From NCBI GenBank assembly GCA_018268355.1, contig JAFDWR010000003.1:1-64000 (forward strand): DNA of 64,000 nt. The letters run 5' to 3'. The notes under the pieces were generated by a model. The model was given only the letters and a program-made list of their open reading frames with translations, did no database searches and was not told where the DNA came from. Positions within the stretch are counted from its first letter, which is position 1. Each line of letters opens with the position of its first letter. The translations under genes were made by a program, and so were the position numbers. Positions 1 to 9,254 of this stretch are shown piece after piece. Origin of the DNA: Armatimonadota bacterium. GTDB lineage: Bacteria; Armatimonadota; Fimbriimonadia; Fimbriimonadales; Fimbriimonadaceae.

Positions 1-44
1 CGTGGTGAAGGGGCCGTTCTCTTTATGTCAGGCGATGCATTCAC

Positions 45-86
45 AAAGAGAGCAGGGCAACCCTAACGGGTCGCCCTGCTCTCTTT
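45..86. terminator. Bidirectional intrinsic terminator
   Basis: Fourteen bases at 45-58 (AAAGAGAGCAGGGC) are perfectly complementary to 73-86, and the loop extends the stem with ACCC/GGGT (60-63 with 68-71), leaving one A-C mismatch. T-rich sequence follows on the plus strand (83-90) and CTCTTT closes the stem on the minus strand. It lies just past the stop of the aldolase gene, so it probably ends that transcript, and it could also end a plus-strand transcript entering from before the window. Confidence 0.85.
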
Positions 87-105
87 CTTTCTCTCGGTGG
101 CTAGG

Positions 106-1182
106 TTAGGCGATGGTGACGTCGTCGCAGAGATACACGTCTTGGATCGTCTGGAGGAGCTTCGCTCCCTCCGCCATCGGTCGCTGGAACGCCTTTCGAC
201 CCGAGATCAGGCCCATGCCGCCGGCTCGCTTGTTGATAACCGCCGTTCGGACCGCATCAGCGAAGTCGTTATCGCCGGAGGCGCCGCCCGAGTTGATGAG
301 TCCTTGTCGACCCATGTAGCAGTTCGCCACCTGATAGCGGGTGAGATCAATCGGGTGGTCGCTCGTGAGTTCGGTGTAGACGCGGTTATCGGTCTTTCCG
401 TAATCACCCGCCTCGCCCTTCAGCGCCTTATAGCCGCCGTTGTTCTCCGGCATCTTCTGCTTGATAATGTCGGCTTCAAGCGTGACGCCAAGGTGGTTGG
501 CCTGGCCGCTCAAGTCGGCGGAAAGGTGGTAGTCCTTGTCCATCTTGAAGGCTGGATTGCGCAGGTAGCACCAGAGGATGGTCGCCATGCCGAGCTCGTG
601 CGCATGGGCAAAGGCCTGGGTCACTTCTTGGATCTGTCGCGTCGATTCATCGCTGCCAAAGTAGATCGTCGCGCCCACTGCGACTGCGCCCATGTCCCAC
701 GCCTGTTGGACTTCGGTGAACATGACCTGGTCGAACTTGTTCGGGTAGGTCATCAGCTCGTTGTGGTTGATCTTCACGATGAACGGAATCTTGTGGGCGT
801 ACTTTCGAGCCACTGCGCCAAGGCCGCCGTAGGTCGAGGCCACCGCATTGCAGCCGCCCTCAATGGCGAGCTTCACGATGTTCTCGGGGTCGAAGTAAGC
901 GGGGTTCTTGGCAAAGCTCGCGCCCGCCGAGTGCTCGATGCCCTGGTCAACCGGAAGGATGCTCAGAAAGCCGGTGTTGGCGAGTCGACCCGTTCCAAAG
1001 AGCTGCTGCATGGCGCAGGCCACGCGAACGTTGCGATCGGACACGGCGACAATTCGGTCCACGAAGTCGGGACCAGGGAGGTGGAGATTTGCCTTCGGAA
1101 TCGTCGTTGATACGTGGCCAAGCAAGGTCTCAGCGTCGGCACCGAGTGCCTGCTGAATCGAACTAAAGACGTCTGCGCCCAT
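106..1182 (-). CDS. fbaB: Class I fructose-bisphosphate aldolase (DhnA/FbaB type)
   Basis: Predicted cytosolic Schiff-base aldolase splitting fructose 1,6-bisphosphate into glyceraldehyde 3-phosphate and dihydroxyacetone phosphate (EC 4.1.2.13). The 358-residue protein matches the usual length of this prokaryotic class I family. It shows the family blocks [12 protein letters not shown] near the N-terminus, PFIVKINHN in the barrel, the [13 protein letters not shown] strand and a C-terminal phosphate-binding block with [16 protein letters not shown] place the start at the ATG at 1182 rather than a TTG six codons upstream, because GGAAGG directly precedes it. A CACAAT -10-like box at 1189-1194 sits six bases before the start, which suggests a leaderless or very short leader. 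The gene stands alone and ends at the bidirectional terminator at 45-86. Confidence 0.93.
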   Translation of the reverse strand: MGADVFSSIQQALGADAETLLGHVSTTIPKANLHLPGPDFVDRIVAVSDRNVRVACAMQQLFGTGRLANTGFLSILPVDQGIEHSAGASFAKNPAYFDPENIVKLAIEGGCNAVASTYGGLGAVARKYAHKIPFIVKINHNELMTYPNKFDQVMFTEVQQAWDMGAVAVGATIYFGSDESTRQIQEVTQAFAHAHELGMATILWCYLRNPAFKMDKDYHLSADLSGQANHLGVTLEADIIKQKMPENNGGYKALKGEAGDYGKTDNRVYTELTSDHPIDLTRYQVANCYMGRQGLINSGGASGDNDFADAVRTAVINKRAGGMGLISGRKAFQRPMAEGAKLLQTIQDVYLCDDVTIA

Positions 1183-1209
1183 CCTTCCATTGTGCCCCAA
1201 ATGGGCCGG

Positions 1210-1446
1210 TTAGATGAGGGAGACGCAGGCTCGCACCCTCGCCTCACGGAGCAGCCACTGGGTTGCTGCAGGCGTGAAGCCAAGCGCAAGGAGGTAGATG
1301 ATCAGCCAGCGCGGATCGACGGACGGCCGACCTTCCTTCGCCTCAATGCGGAAGCCCTGTTCAAGCTCGATCAGCAATAGATCCAGCTCAAGTTGGCTAG
1401 GCAATTGGGCGACCACCCTCGGGTCTGCCACCACGAACGACTCCAC
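1210..1446 (-). CDS. Small protein of unknown function
   Basis: A 78-residue reading frame with a GTG start, acidic and leucine-rich in its first half. It has one moderately hydrophobic stretch (WLIIYLLALGF, about residues 47-57) that is too short and interrupted to call a membrane segment. I recognise no family. It is 44 bases after the caspase-fold gene that ends the injection-system operon and 27 bases before the aldolase start. A TAAAGT box at 1453-1458, six bases before the GTG, could give it its own leaderless transcript, and the same GCTAAAGTG string occurs in the operon promoter at 17582-17590. It could be a tenth operon gene, an independent small gene or a chance frame. Confidence 0.45.
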   Translation of the reverse strand: MESFVVADPRVVAQLPSQLELDLLLIELEQGFRIEAKEGRPSVDPRWLIIYLLALGFTPAATQWLLREARVRACVSLI

Positions 1447-1490
1447 CCTTACACTTTAGCTAGGCTCGGGGCAGCTTGGCACTGGGTTGA

Positions 1491-3188
1491 TTACGGGGTT
1501 CGCTTATGCTCGTACTTCGCCTCGGACCAGTCCCACACCGTTCCCTTGGCATTCAGGGCGTCCCAAACCGCGCGGAGCAATGCGGCGGCCGACTTGTCGA
1601 ACCCGGCACCCTTTTCCACCGCAGGGAGCTCGACCCCACGAATGACGATCGCCCGATTGCGGGTGATGCCGGTCGGACTTTCGGGCAGGATGCCGAGCCG
1701 CTTCGACCAGTTGCCCTCGAAGCTCATCTCGCCCATCCGCTCGTTTGGCCAGACCAGGTTGGCAACGCCATCCGCCTCGTCTTGGTCCAAGAGGAGCATC
1801 GAACCGGGACCATCGCCTTGGACAAGCAGGCGCACCACGTCTTCCGACTCCATCGTCGCCTTCGCGCGGAGCCGAAGTGAGCCGGTGGGACGGTTGAGGT
1901 CCATGAACGACCACAGCTTTTCGGTGAGCCACATCCGCTCTAGATAGGCCGGGAAACCGCCTTGCTTGAACAGCTCCTCGGGGGTTTTGGCCTTGAACTG
2001 TCGGGCGAGGATCGCTCCGTTTTGGGTGCCTGCTCCTTCGGCACGTGTGACCTCGTCGCCAATGACCCGAGCCATAAACTGTCGCTGCTCTTCGTCGATG
2101 TAGATCCGTCGATCAGGCAGGGCGCCACCCTCGGGGACGATGACCACCTCGGCAAAGCTGGTCTTCAGGAGGGCAGCCACGCGCTCGGTGTACTTCTTGA
2201 GAAGCGCGGCCCGGCGACCGGGGTTTGCCACGTCGTCGTCGGCCTCAATCGTGACGCGAAACTGCCTTTGGACCCGTTCGATCTCGCGGATCACGGGCTT
2301 GACTTCGGGGGCGGGCTCGGGAGGCGGATCCGATTCGCCGAGGCCAAAAATGGGTGCATCGTAGTCACCTTGGAGTGCCTCCATCGACGGCACTGGCCGC
2401 GTCTTCGGCATGTAGGTGGGGTCGCGCCGCCACGCCAAGTGGATGACCCGCATGAGGTCGCTGTAGCGGGGCGTGGCCTTGCGGAGTTGCAGAAGCGCCT
2501 GGGCGACGAAGTTCTCGGTGAACGGACTGCGCCACTTGTCGCTGGCAAAATCGACCCGCCATTCGAAGGCATTGCCGGTCGTATCGGTCGCCGAAAGGCA
2601 AAGGCCGGGACCTTTCCAAAGGTCGGCTCGGGGGCTGCCTTTGCGGGGTTGGCACTTCGGAGAATTCTGATAGAAGCGGTTCTCGCGTGAGCCGGTGACG
2701 CCGGTGGAATAGCTCGCGTCGAGAAGGATCACCGGGGTCGCGTTTTTCTTTTTGATCGAGTCTGCCCAGGCCTCGAGGTCGCTCATCTTGAGGTCGTTGT
2801 CGCTGGTGTCGGCGGCACCGTCAAAGGGCACGAGGGTGGGCTGCAAGTTCTTGCCGCCCGCTCCTTTCGAGTCGATGGACCCGCGACCCGTGAAGTAGAA
2901 CAGCACTTGGTCGCCGTCGGTCGCCTTGCCGGCAAGCTCTTTCAGAGCGCCCATGATCTTCTCGCGGGTGGCGTTGGTCTCCGAAATCTGCTTAACGTCG
3001 AAGCTCAGCTGACCCAGAAGGAGCCGCAACCAGCCAATATCGTTGCTGGCCGATCGCAGCTTGTTAAAAACGGGCTTGGCCTTGTCAAACGAGTAGCCAT
3101 TCACGCCGACGACGAGCGCAATCCGCTTGGGCGACGCCATGCTGAGCGCGCTCAGGCCAACCACGGCGAGCGAGATCCACTTTCTCAT
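1491..3188 (-). CDS. Exported caspase-fold protein with both catalytic residues replaced (pseudocaspase)
   Basis: A 565-residue peptidase C14-like protein. The ATG at 3188 overlaps the previous stop as ATGA and opens directly into a signal peptide (MRKWISLAVVGLSALSMAS); a longer frame 11 codons upstream would bury that signal. The fold is recognisable: IALVVGVNGY at the first strand, then VLFYFTGRGS where active relatives have GHG, then ILLDASYSTG where active relatives have DSC. The catalytic His is therefore Arg (residue 102) and the Cys is Ala (residue 158). The Ala codon is GCG, more than one change from a Cys codon, so a single sequencing error cannot explain it. The C-terminal half (about residues 290-565) is unassigned. 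As last gene of the baseplate operon it may regulate or scaffold the active caspase two genes upstream, which is inference. Confidence 0.82.
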   Translation of the reverse strand: MRKWISLAVVGLSALSMASPKRIALVVGVNGYSFDKAKPVFNKLRSASNDIGWLRLLLGQLSFDVKQISETNATREKIMGALKELAGKATDGDQVLFYFTGRGSIDSKGAGGKNLQPTLVPFDGAADTSDNDLKMSDLEAWADSIKKKNATPVILLDASYSTGVTGSRENRFYQNSPKCQPRKGSPRADLWKGPGLCLSATDTTGNAFEWRVDFASDKWRSPFTENFVAQALLQLRKATPRYSDLMRVIHLAWRRDPTYMPKTRPVPSMEALQGDYDAPIFGLGESDPPPEPAPEVKPVIREIERVQRQFRVTIEADDDVANPGRRAALLKKYTERVAALLKTSFAEVVIVPEGGALPDRRIYIDEEQRQFMARVIGDEVTRAEGAGTQNGAILARQFKAKTPEELFKQGGFPAYLERMWLTEKLWSFMDLNRPTGSLRLRAKATMESEDVVRLLVQGDGPGSMLLLDQDEADGVANLVWPNERMGEMSFEGNWSKRLGILPESPTGITRNRAIVIRGVELPAVEKGAGFDKSAAALLRAVWDALNAKGTVWDWSEAKYEHKRTP

Positions 3189-5296
3189 CGCTTGGCTCCG
3201 TAGATGACGCGGAACGCCCAATCCTTGATGTCGCCGGGGCTAATCGAGGCATACCAGCGACCCTTTGAGGACCCTCGGTTCGCGTACTTGTAGATGTTCG
3301 CGTACTTCACGCTGAGATCGTAAATGGTGACCCCTTGGCTGCCGCAGGCGTGGATCATCGCGTGCTTCTGGTAGCCGAACTGGCGGGTCGTGATCGAGCC
3401 GAGATAGACGCCGATATGGTGGTCGCTCTTATTTGGCCCCGAGGGTCGGTTTTGCATGATGATGCGGTCGCCTGGCTTGAGGTTGTCGAACGGGTTGGAG
3501 GTCGAGAACGTCCCTTGTCCGCGATCACCGACGTGGTAGGAAACCTGCTTCCAGCCCGTTAGCTCGCCATACTGCTCCATCTCGTGGACCGGCGGCGAAG
3601 GCGTCCGCTCGCCGACGCGCGAGTACACCTGGGCGACAAAGTGGCTGCAGTCGATGCCTCGGCTCGGGTCGTTGCCGCCCCACTTGTAGGGCGTGCCGAG
3701 GTACTTCATGCCCTCTTTGGCGAACTTGCTCGGGTCACCGGTGTATTGGATGTTGGTCGGCACCGGTGCGCGGCCACGACTCTCGACCTTGATGCCCTGG
3801 GGAGCACGAATGGAGCTTTCGGGGACATAGCCTTCGACGTCGCGATAGCTGATCTTCAGGAGCCCGAGTTGGGCCACCCGGCCCATCACCACGACGCTCG
3901 ACCGCGCGGGAATGGTGGTCACCACTTCGGCGTCGGGCTTGGTGAACTTCCGCAGGGGGATGTCGGCCTTAGTGAGGCCGCGGCCGGTCGCTCGCTCGTA
4001 CACCACTGCCTGCTTCTTTTGCGGCTCTTCCTTCGGGTCATTGAGGAGGAGGACGACGTTGACCAGGTCGCCGGGGTCCAGTTCCGCGCCCTGTGGTACG
4101 TCGGGATTCGCGGCATAGAAGAAGTCCTTGGTCGCCCCCCACTCCTTCACGAGCTTGTCGACGGTGTCGCCGGGCTGGATAACGTGGAGGCCCACTACCT
4201 TGAACTTCGGGTTGAATTGCCTCTCGAGAACGTCGTCGTTGAAGCCGTTGATGACAATGACCTTTCGGCCTGCGGGGACCTTTCGCGTCTTGTCGAGGTT
4301 GTTGATCGCGGCGAGGAGGTCGGGCGACATGTCCTTTTCCTTCGCGATGCTCTCGACCGTCCGCTCGGTCTTCACGAGGAAAGGCGCGTAGCTGATTGGG
4401 GAATCAGTGACCCGCTGGCGAACGCCTGCGACGGACCACTCGTCATCGCCGAGCTTGCCCGCCTTGATCGCTTCGAGGACGTCGCCTTCGAAGGGCTTTT
4501 CGGTGTAGATCGAGACGTAGTAGCTGAACGGCGGCAGCTTGCCGGTGAAGGTGGTCTCGCCGATCGCGGACTCGACGTCGGTCACTGCCCGCGAGACCGG
4601 TTGATCCCCAGCGGTGGGGTTGAGCGTGCTGACGTTGCCGCCCGCGAGGTCCTTGCCGAGCATGGGAACGGCCGCGCCGCCTTCAAACTTGTAGATCTGG
4701 GCGAAGCCCGCCTTGGGGCCCCGTGCGGAAAGCAACAGGGTGCTCGCAGGTGGCGTCACGGCGAGGATCGGCTGGAGGCCGGCGTTGCGTTGGAGGGCAT
4801 CCTGCTGCAGGTCGAGGCTCAGCCCGAGCTTGCGCCGCCAATAGCGGGGCGTGAAGAGGTTGAGAGTGTCACCGACAACGTCGCTGCTGACGCCGACAAG
4901 CTCGTTGAGCGAGTCGACGTCGATCATCGCGGTCTTCACCTTCTTGACCGTCATCCAGCGGGGCGGCTCTTCGAGGTCCACTTCTCGCAGCACTTGGCCA
5001 CTGGCGAGGTCGAGAATTTTGGCAGTGGCGTTGCCGTCAACCTTAATCGGGACCTTGATCCAAGGCTTGCCGTTGTAGCTCACGGTCAGTTCGTCACCTT
5101 GAATGGTTGTCGTCGCCGCTCCCCCGCTCACGGCGGTGAAGACGCCGGTGACGTTCACCATGTAGGTGTTCTGATAAAGGAAGACGCCGCGAAAGCTCGT
5201 CGAGGCATCGTCGACCGCGACCTTCATATTGGGCAACGGTTGACTCGCTGCAATCACGCTCAGCGCGAGCACGGCAAGAGAAAGGCGGGTTCTCAC
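3185..5296 (-). CDS. Exported NlpC/P60 cell-wall hydrolase with LysM-like and SH3-like domains
   Basis: A 703-residue protein predicted to cut peptidoglycan stem peptides outside the cytoplasmic membrane. In order it has a signal peptide (LSLAVLALSVIAASQ), a copper-amine-oxidase-like domain (about 22-160), an unassigned middle, two LysM-like segments (around 310-350 and 365-415, the second with HVIQPGDTVDKLV), an SH3b-like domain (about 435-500) and the NlpC/P60 domain. The catalytic Cys is Cys550 in GIDCSHF, the His is His627 in HHIGVYLG and the third polar residue is probably His649 in MIHACG. It overlaps both neighbours by four bases, so it is translationally coupled to the two caspase-fold genes. 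In injection-system loci such enzymes open the wall for assembly or firing; a role in lysis with the caspase is equally possible. Confidence 0.88.
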   Translation of the reverse strand: MRTRLSLAVLALSVIAASQPLPNMKVAVDDASTSFRGVFLYQNTYMVNVTGVFTAVSGGAATTTIQGDELTVSYNGKPWIKVPIKVDGNATAKILDLASGQVLREVDLEEPPRWMTVKKVKTAMIDVDSLNELVGVSSDVVGDTLNLFTPRYWRRKLGLSLDLQQDALQRNAGLQPILAVTPPASTLLLSARGPKAGFAQIYKFEGGAAVPMLGKDLAGGNVSTLNPTAGDQPVSRAVTDVESAIGETTFTGKLPPFSYYVSIYTEKPFEGDVLEAIKAGKLGDDEWSVAGVRQRVTDSPISYAPFLVKTERTVESIAKEKDMSPDLLAAINNLDKTRKVPAGRKVIVINGFNDDVLERQFNPKFKVVGLHVIQPGDTVDKLVKEWGATKDFFYAANPDVPQGAELDPGDLVNVVLLLNDPKEEPQKKQAVVYERATGRGLTKADIPLRKFTKPDAEVVTTIPARSSVVVMGRVAQLGLLKISYRDVEGYVPESSIRAPQGIKVESRGRAPVPTNIQYTGDPSKFAKEGMKYLGTPYKWGGNDPSRGIDCSHFVAQVYSRVGERTPSPPVHEMEQYGELTGWKQVSYHVGDRGQGTFSTSNPFDNLKPGDRIIMQNRPSGPNKSDHHIGVYLGSITTRQFGYQKHAMIHACGSQGVTIYDLSVKYANIYKYANRGSSKGRWYASISPGDIKDWAFRVIYGAKR

Positions 5297-6957
5297 TTGC
5301 GTTTTCCTCCTTCAACGGTCTTGGAAAAGTGGTTTGGGAAGGCGTCTTCGACGATCCATCGGTTGACCATGAGAAGCTTTTCGCCGGTCGGCGATTGGGC
5401 GATCGCTTCCTTGGTCTCCTTGGAGAGCTTCGAGGTGTCAAATCCGGGCAAGGTGCTCAGGAGGATGCTTCGCTGGAGGTTTGAGTTGATCCACGTGAGG
5501 AACTTCGCCTGGAGCCGAGGCGATGCTCCTTCGGACTGGAAGTCTTCTGCCATCGACTCGAAACGGCTGACCGTCGCCAGCCAGGCGAGGTTCGGCCCTT
5601 TGCCGGTGATCAAGCTGTTCATGAGGACGTCGAGATCCTTCACCTTTTGACCACCGAGCAGCCGGTTCCCGACGCTGAAGCTCATCCGTCGGGTGAAGAA
5701 GTCGCCCCGCTGGAGCAGGCGATCAAGCGGCGACTCCTCGAAGCCCTTGCCGACATTGCCGGAAAGGGCGTCGATCACGGACTGGGCACTGGCACGGTCG
5801 GGGAAGAACAGTGCCTGAAGATGGTCCTCGCCGAACTCATCGAACATCATCAGCGAGCCGTTCAGCGGCAGGTCCATGATGTCGGTCACGCTCGCCTTGT
5901 CGAGGTCGCCATCGCGCGGGAAGACCACCGAGTTCTTGCCGGCGATGCTGCCGAGGACCACGATGTAGCCCGGTCGGTCGACCTTGAACTTCAGGCGGAT
6001 GCGTTCGCCGACTTGGAAGGTCGACTTGGCGGGTTCGACGGTCATGACGAAGGCCTTGTCGTCGCTACGGTCGGTGGCAAAGAGGTCGCTGACGTTCTTC
6101 GGCGGTGCGCTCGGCACCGGCTTGAGGGTGAACGCGGCGAATCCAAGGGCGTTCTCGGGCTTCAGCGTCGGATACTGTTGGTCACGCGAGCCTTGGAGCA
6201 GGGCCGTCATGCGCCGCCGGACGGCCTTGATGATGTCGCCCCAGCTACCGCCTGCCTTGAGCTCGGAGAGGAGCGAATGGGTGAAGACGCCGCGCCGAAC
6301 GCCGTCCACCTCGGTCTCGAGGGCGGGCTCGTTGTACTGCGAAGCGGTGAGATAGACGATCTTGGCGTCGGCATCGAAGGGGTTCTTCGACTCCAGCCCC
6401 GCGCTCGGCTCGTTGTCATCGAGGACAACGCCGCTGCGAGGTTCATAGACGCGCGGAGTGGCCGTGCTCGCCCCGCCCTTCTCGCGGATCATCGCGCCGG
6501 AAAAGCAGCTGTCGAGGATGACGGTCCGGGAGCTGGCCTTCTCCGAGGCCCGCAGGATGTTGTTGCGAAGCTCCTTGGGGTTGATGAAATTGGTGCCGTC
6601 GGGCTGGGCGTCGATGGGCAGAATGCCGATCGGGTTCTTGCAGCCGTGACCGGCGAAGTAGAAGACGAACTTATCGCCTTGCTTGAGGTCCTTCCCCGCC
6701 GCCGCGATCGCCTTGAGGATCGCCGCCTTTTTGCCGGATGGGCCGATCAAAGACCGCACGTTGAATCCCATCGAGGTGAGGAGTTCGGCCGTTTTTCGGG
6801 CGTCGAGTTCGCTCGCCTTGAGCTTGGGGATGCCCGCCCCGTAGTCCTGGACGCCGATGACAACCGCTTGGTCCTTCGCGAGGGCGGCAAGCGCACAGGT
6901 TGAGGCCCCGACCACGAAGATCGCTCGCGTCCATCGGGTCCATCCTCGGCTTGTCAT
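5293..6957 (-). CDS. Exported caspase-family peptidase (C14) with C-terminal DUF4384-like domain
   Basis: A 554-residue protein with a signal peptide (cleavage probably after ALAALA, about residue 27), then a p20-like caspase domain with AVVIGVQDY, the catalytic His104 in FYFAGHG and the catalytic Cys151 in ILDSCFSG. Around residues 300-400 is a beta-rich segment resembling DUF4384 (VGERIRLKFKV, PGYIVVLGSI, VVFPRDGD), a domain often joined to bacterial caspases. The His/Cys dyad is intact, so proteolysis after basic residues is expected for an orthocaspase or metacaspase relative; the substrate is unknown. It overlaps its neighbours by four bases on each side. Export means it should act in the envelope, unlike cytosolic suicide caspases. 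Confidence 0.9.
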   Translation of the reverse strand: MTSRGWTRWTRAIFVVGASTCALAALAKDQAVVIGVQDYGAGIPKLKASELDARKTAELLTSMGFNVRSLIGPSGKKAAILKAIAAAGKDLKQGDKFVFYFAGHGCKNPIGILPIDAQPDGTNFINPKELRNNILRASEKASSRTVILDSCFSGAMIREKGGASTATPRVYEPRSGVVLDDNEPSAGLESKNPFDADAKIVYLTASQYNEPALETEVDGVRRGVFTHSLLSELKAGGSWGDIIKAVRRRMTALLQGSRDQQYPTLKPENALGFAAFTLKPVPSAPPKNVSDLFATDRSDDKAFVMTVEPAKSTFQVGERIRLKFKVDRPGYIVVLGSIAGKNSVVFPRDGDLDKASVTDIMDLPLNGSLMMFDEFGEDHLQALFFPDRASAQSVIDALSGNVGKGFEESPLDRLLQRGDFFTRRMSFSVGNRLLGGQKVKDLDVLMNSLITGKGPNLAWLATVSRFESMAEDFQSEGASPRLQAKFLTWINSNLQRSILLSTLPGFDTSKLSKETKEAIAQSPTGEKLLMVNRWIVEDAFPNHFSKTVEGGKRK

Positions 6958-9254
6958 CTGCTTCTAGTACGGCCCATTGCATTCATTAATGCAACCAATC
7001 CATTGGCGGATTTTGTGGGCAGTTGTATCCCCTCGTCGTAGAACTGACGCGCGAGCGTCTTGTCGCGGGTCTTGTAATATTCGACGGCAAGAACAAAGGG
7101 GAGGACGAGGTCGCCATCCCCAGCGTTCTTCGCGGTCTCGCAAGCGGTGCTGAACGCCTCATCGGGAGTGCCGCCGTTCGACTCCTTCACCGCTTCGGCG
7201 GTTTTTGCAAAGACGATCGCGCGGGCCTGTCCCGAGGCTCTCGCCTGCTGAATGGCTGCGCGAAGATACCTGTTGCCTTCTGCCATATTGCCGCTCTTGA
7301 AGTTGCCAATCGCGGCAAGGGCGAGCAGTTCGGGATCATTGCCGGCGCTCGTTCCAAGCTGGGCAGCGGGCCCGTAGTTACCTTTCAGGTAGATCGCGTT
7401 CACGGCCTCCTGCGCTTGCGCACTAGCTCCGCCCCCGCTTGATCCGCCGCTATTGTTGCTTTCGCCACCAGGACCACCGCCATTGTCGCCGCCAGTGTTG
7501 CCTTCGCCTCCCGGTCCACCGCCGGGACCACCACCGGGACCGCCTCCGGGTCCTCCACCTGGGCCACCCGCGATTTCACCGCCACCAACCGTGCCACCGG
7601 TGGGCTGAACGTAGGTGGGGTTGACCACTTGAACCTGAGTCGAACCAAGCTCGTTGCCGTCCTTGTCCTTCACGGTCACCGCGACGGATTGCGACGGCAT
7701 CGTGCTCGGGATCGAGAACGAGGCAGGGATCGTCGCCCGGATGCGGTCGTCAGTGACCTCCTTGAAGTCCTCCTTCTTGATGTCGAGGCTCGCTCCAAAC
7801 TGCAAGATGGCGACGTCCTTTGCGCGGCCATTGATGAGCAGAGTGACTTCCCGCTTGCCGAGGTCGGCCTCTGCCTTCACGTCGGCCTTCGCGACCGTCA
7901 CCGGTGCCTTCCCCACCGTGACGAGGCCACTCGCCGCAGGCTTGTTGGGATAGAGGCCCGCCATGTAGCTCAGAAGGAACGCCTTTCGGGCCGCGACGAG
8001 CTTGATCTTTCGATCCTGGATGCCCTTCAGCGAGATATAGAAGACCTGATTCTTGTCGCGGTCGCCCTTGGCCTTGACTTCGGTCTCAGCGAGGGTTTGC
8101 TCGCCCTTCTCGTCCTTGATCAGCACCTTGGTGCCGAGGATGGAGCCCTTGGGTCCGCCTTCCGCCCGCACTTCAAAGACCTCTTGGTCGTTTTGCGCCG
8201 AGTTCTTCACCGGATAAACGCCCGACTGGCTGATCATGTTGCCGACCATGAAGTCGACAAGGTGCACCAGGGCGATCAGGCCGATCACGAGAATGATGAG
8301 GCCCTTGAGGTTGTTCACCAACGCCTTCGCGCAGCCTTCGGCGGTCACCGGAATCGGCGGATGGTAGGCAATCGAGCCATCCACCGCAGGCTTTTGAGCT
8401 TCGCGTTGTTCCGGTTCCTTGGCCTGAACCGCGTTGCGGTGCTCAGAGCTTCCGGGTGCCTGCAAGCTTGCGAGCGGCAACGCGGGGATGCTCGGCGCGT
8501 CGATTCGGCGCGCGGTCACTGGGATCGGAATCTTCGTCTCGCTTCCACGGATGTTCCGCTGCTTCGCCATCGCCCGCATCGGGACCGAGAGCGATGAAGG
8601 ATGCTGGAAATCCTCGGCAGGCGGAATCGAAAGTCGAACCGTGTCGAGTCCCTCGACAATGAGGTTCGGCGGTCGGCCGAGTTCGAGTTCCACGTACAGC
8701 CAATCGTTGCTGAGGTTGTCAACAAAGCACTCGAACGACTTCCGGCGGCGGAAGAATCCGGTCCGCTGGACCTCGGGCTCAATCCGCATCGACCACTGGT
8801 GGAACGGGCGAATCAGCACGGTGGCATCGAGCCGCTGAAGCGTGTCATCGCGCCAACCGCCGCCTTGGGCGTTCGGGATCGCGACCTGGACGACCACGGA
8901 GACATCGTAGGCCCCGGCGCGTGCCTCGGGCGAGCGCGGGACCTGGACGTTGACCACGACCTTTCGCGTTTGGCCCTTCGGCACAAAGATCTGGACCCAC
9001 GATGCATTCGGACCGTAGATGTCCTCCTGGTTTTGGGGCGCAGCGACATCGGGCGGGAGCGCGACAAAGCTCGTCCAATCGTTTCTCCATCGGGGGTTCT
9101 TGCACTCGATGGAAACGCGATAGGCGTTGTTCTGGTCGGTCTCGTTGGTGATCGAAAGGACGGCCCGACCTTGGCCGACCCAGCCTCGATCGGGAGGCGT
9201 CGTCGGCGACCCACCGGGGGCCACGTTGATTTCACTTTGAAGAAGTTCGATCAT
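6954..9254 (-). CDS. Large single-pass membrane protein with Ig-like N-region, Gly/Pro linker and repeat C-region
   Basis: A 766-residue protein without a signal peptide. Residues 1-250 form beta-rich Ig-like domains, with phrases such as [19 protein letters not shown] and a second unit after [15 protein letters not shown]. One strong membrane helix lies at about 311-338 ([20 protein letters not shown]). Two further beta domains follow, then a GGGPGG linker (about 561-585), and the last 140 residues are helical and TPR-like. The layout matches the next larger gene: beta domains, a flexible segment and one membrane helix. With no signal peptide, the N-terminus is probably cytoplasmic and the C-terminus outside. 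Placed between the baseplate genes and the exported effectors, it is a candidate membrane anchor for a contractile injection system. No function is known to me. Confidence 0.75.
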   Translation of the reverse strand: MIELLQSEINVAPGGSPTTPPDRGWVGQGRAVLSITNETDQNNAYRVSIECKNPRWRNDWTSFVALPPDVAAPQNQEDIYGPNASWVQIFVPKGQTRKVVVNVQVPRSPEARAGAYDVSVVVQVAIPNAQGGGWRDDTLQRLDATVLIRPFHQWSMRIEPEVQRTGFFRRRKSFECFVDNLSNDWLYVELELGRPPNLIVEGLDTVRLSIPPAEDFQHPSSLSVPMRAMAKQRNIRGSETKIPIPVTARRIDAPSIPALPLASLQAPGSSEHRNAVQAKEPEQREAQKPAVDGSIAYHPPIPVTAEGCAKALVNNLKGLIILVIGLIALVHLVDFMVGNMISQSGVYPVKNSAQNDQEVFEVRAEGGPKGSILGTKVLIKDEKGEQTLAETEVKAKGDRDKNQVFYISLKGIQDRKIKLVAARKAFLLSYMAGLYPNKPAASGLVTVGKAPVTVAKADVKAEADLGKREVTLLINGRAKDVAILQFGASLDIKKEDFKEVTDDRIRATIPASFSIPSTMPSQSVAVTVKDKDGNELGSTQVQVVNPTYVQPTGGTVGGGEIAGGPGGGPGGGPGGGPGGGPGGEGNTGGDNGGGPGGESNNSGGSSGGGASAQAQEAVNAIYLKGNYGPAAQLGTSAGNDPELLALAAIGNFKSGNMAEGNRYLRAAIQQARASGQARAIVFAKTAEAVKESNGGTPDEAFSTACETAKNAGDGDLVLPFVLAVEYYKTRDKTLARQFYDEGIQLPTKSANGLVALMNAMGRTRSR
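7515..7570 (-). repeat. GGGPGG-coding tandem repeat
   Basis: About 55 bases of near-identical 12-base units (GGTCCCGGTGGT-like on the minus strand) encode a run of GGGP units in the membrane protein, forming a flexible linker between its beta domains and C-terminal helical region. Such a tract is prone to length change by replication slippage. Confidence 0.8.

Noticed and set aside
3584-5650. Long plus-strand frame opposite the wall hydrolase and caspase genes
   Set aside because: It spans two well-supported minus-strand genes and gives a His/Arg/Val-rich product without domains; typical antisense frame of a high-GC genome.
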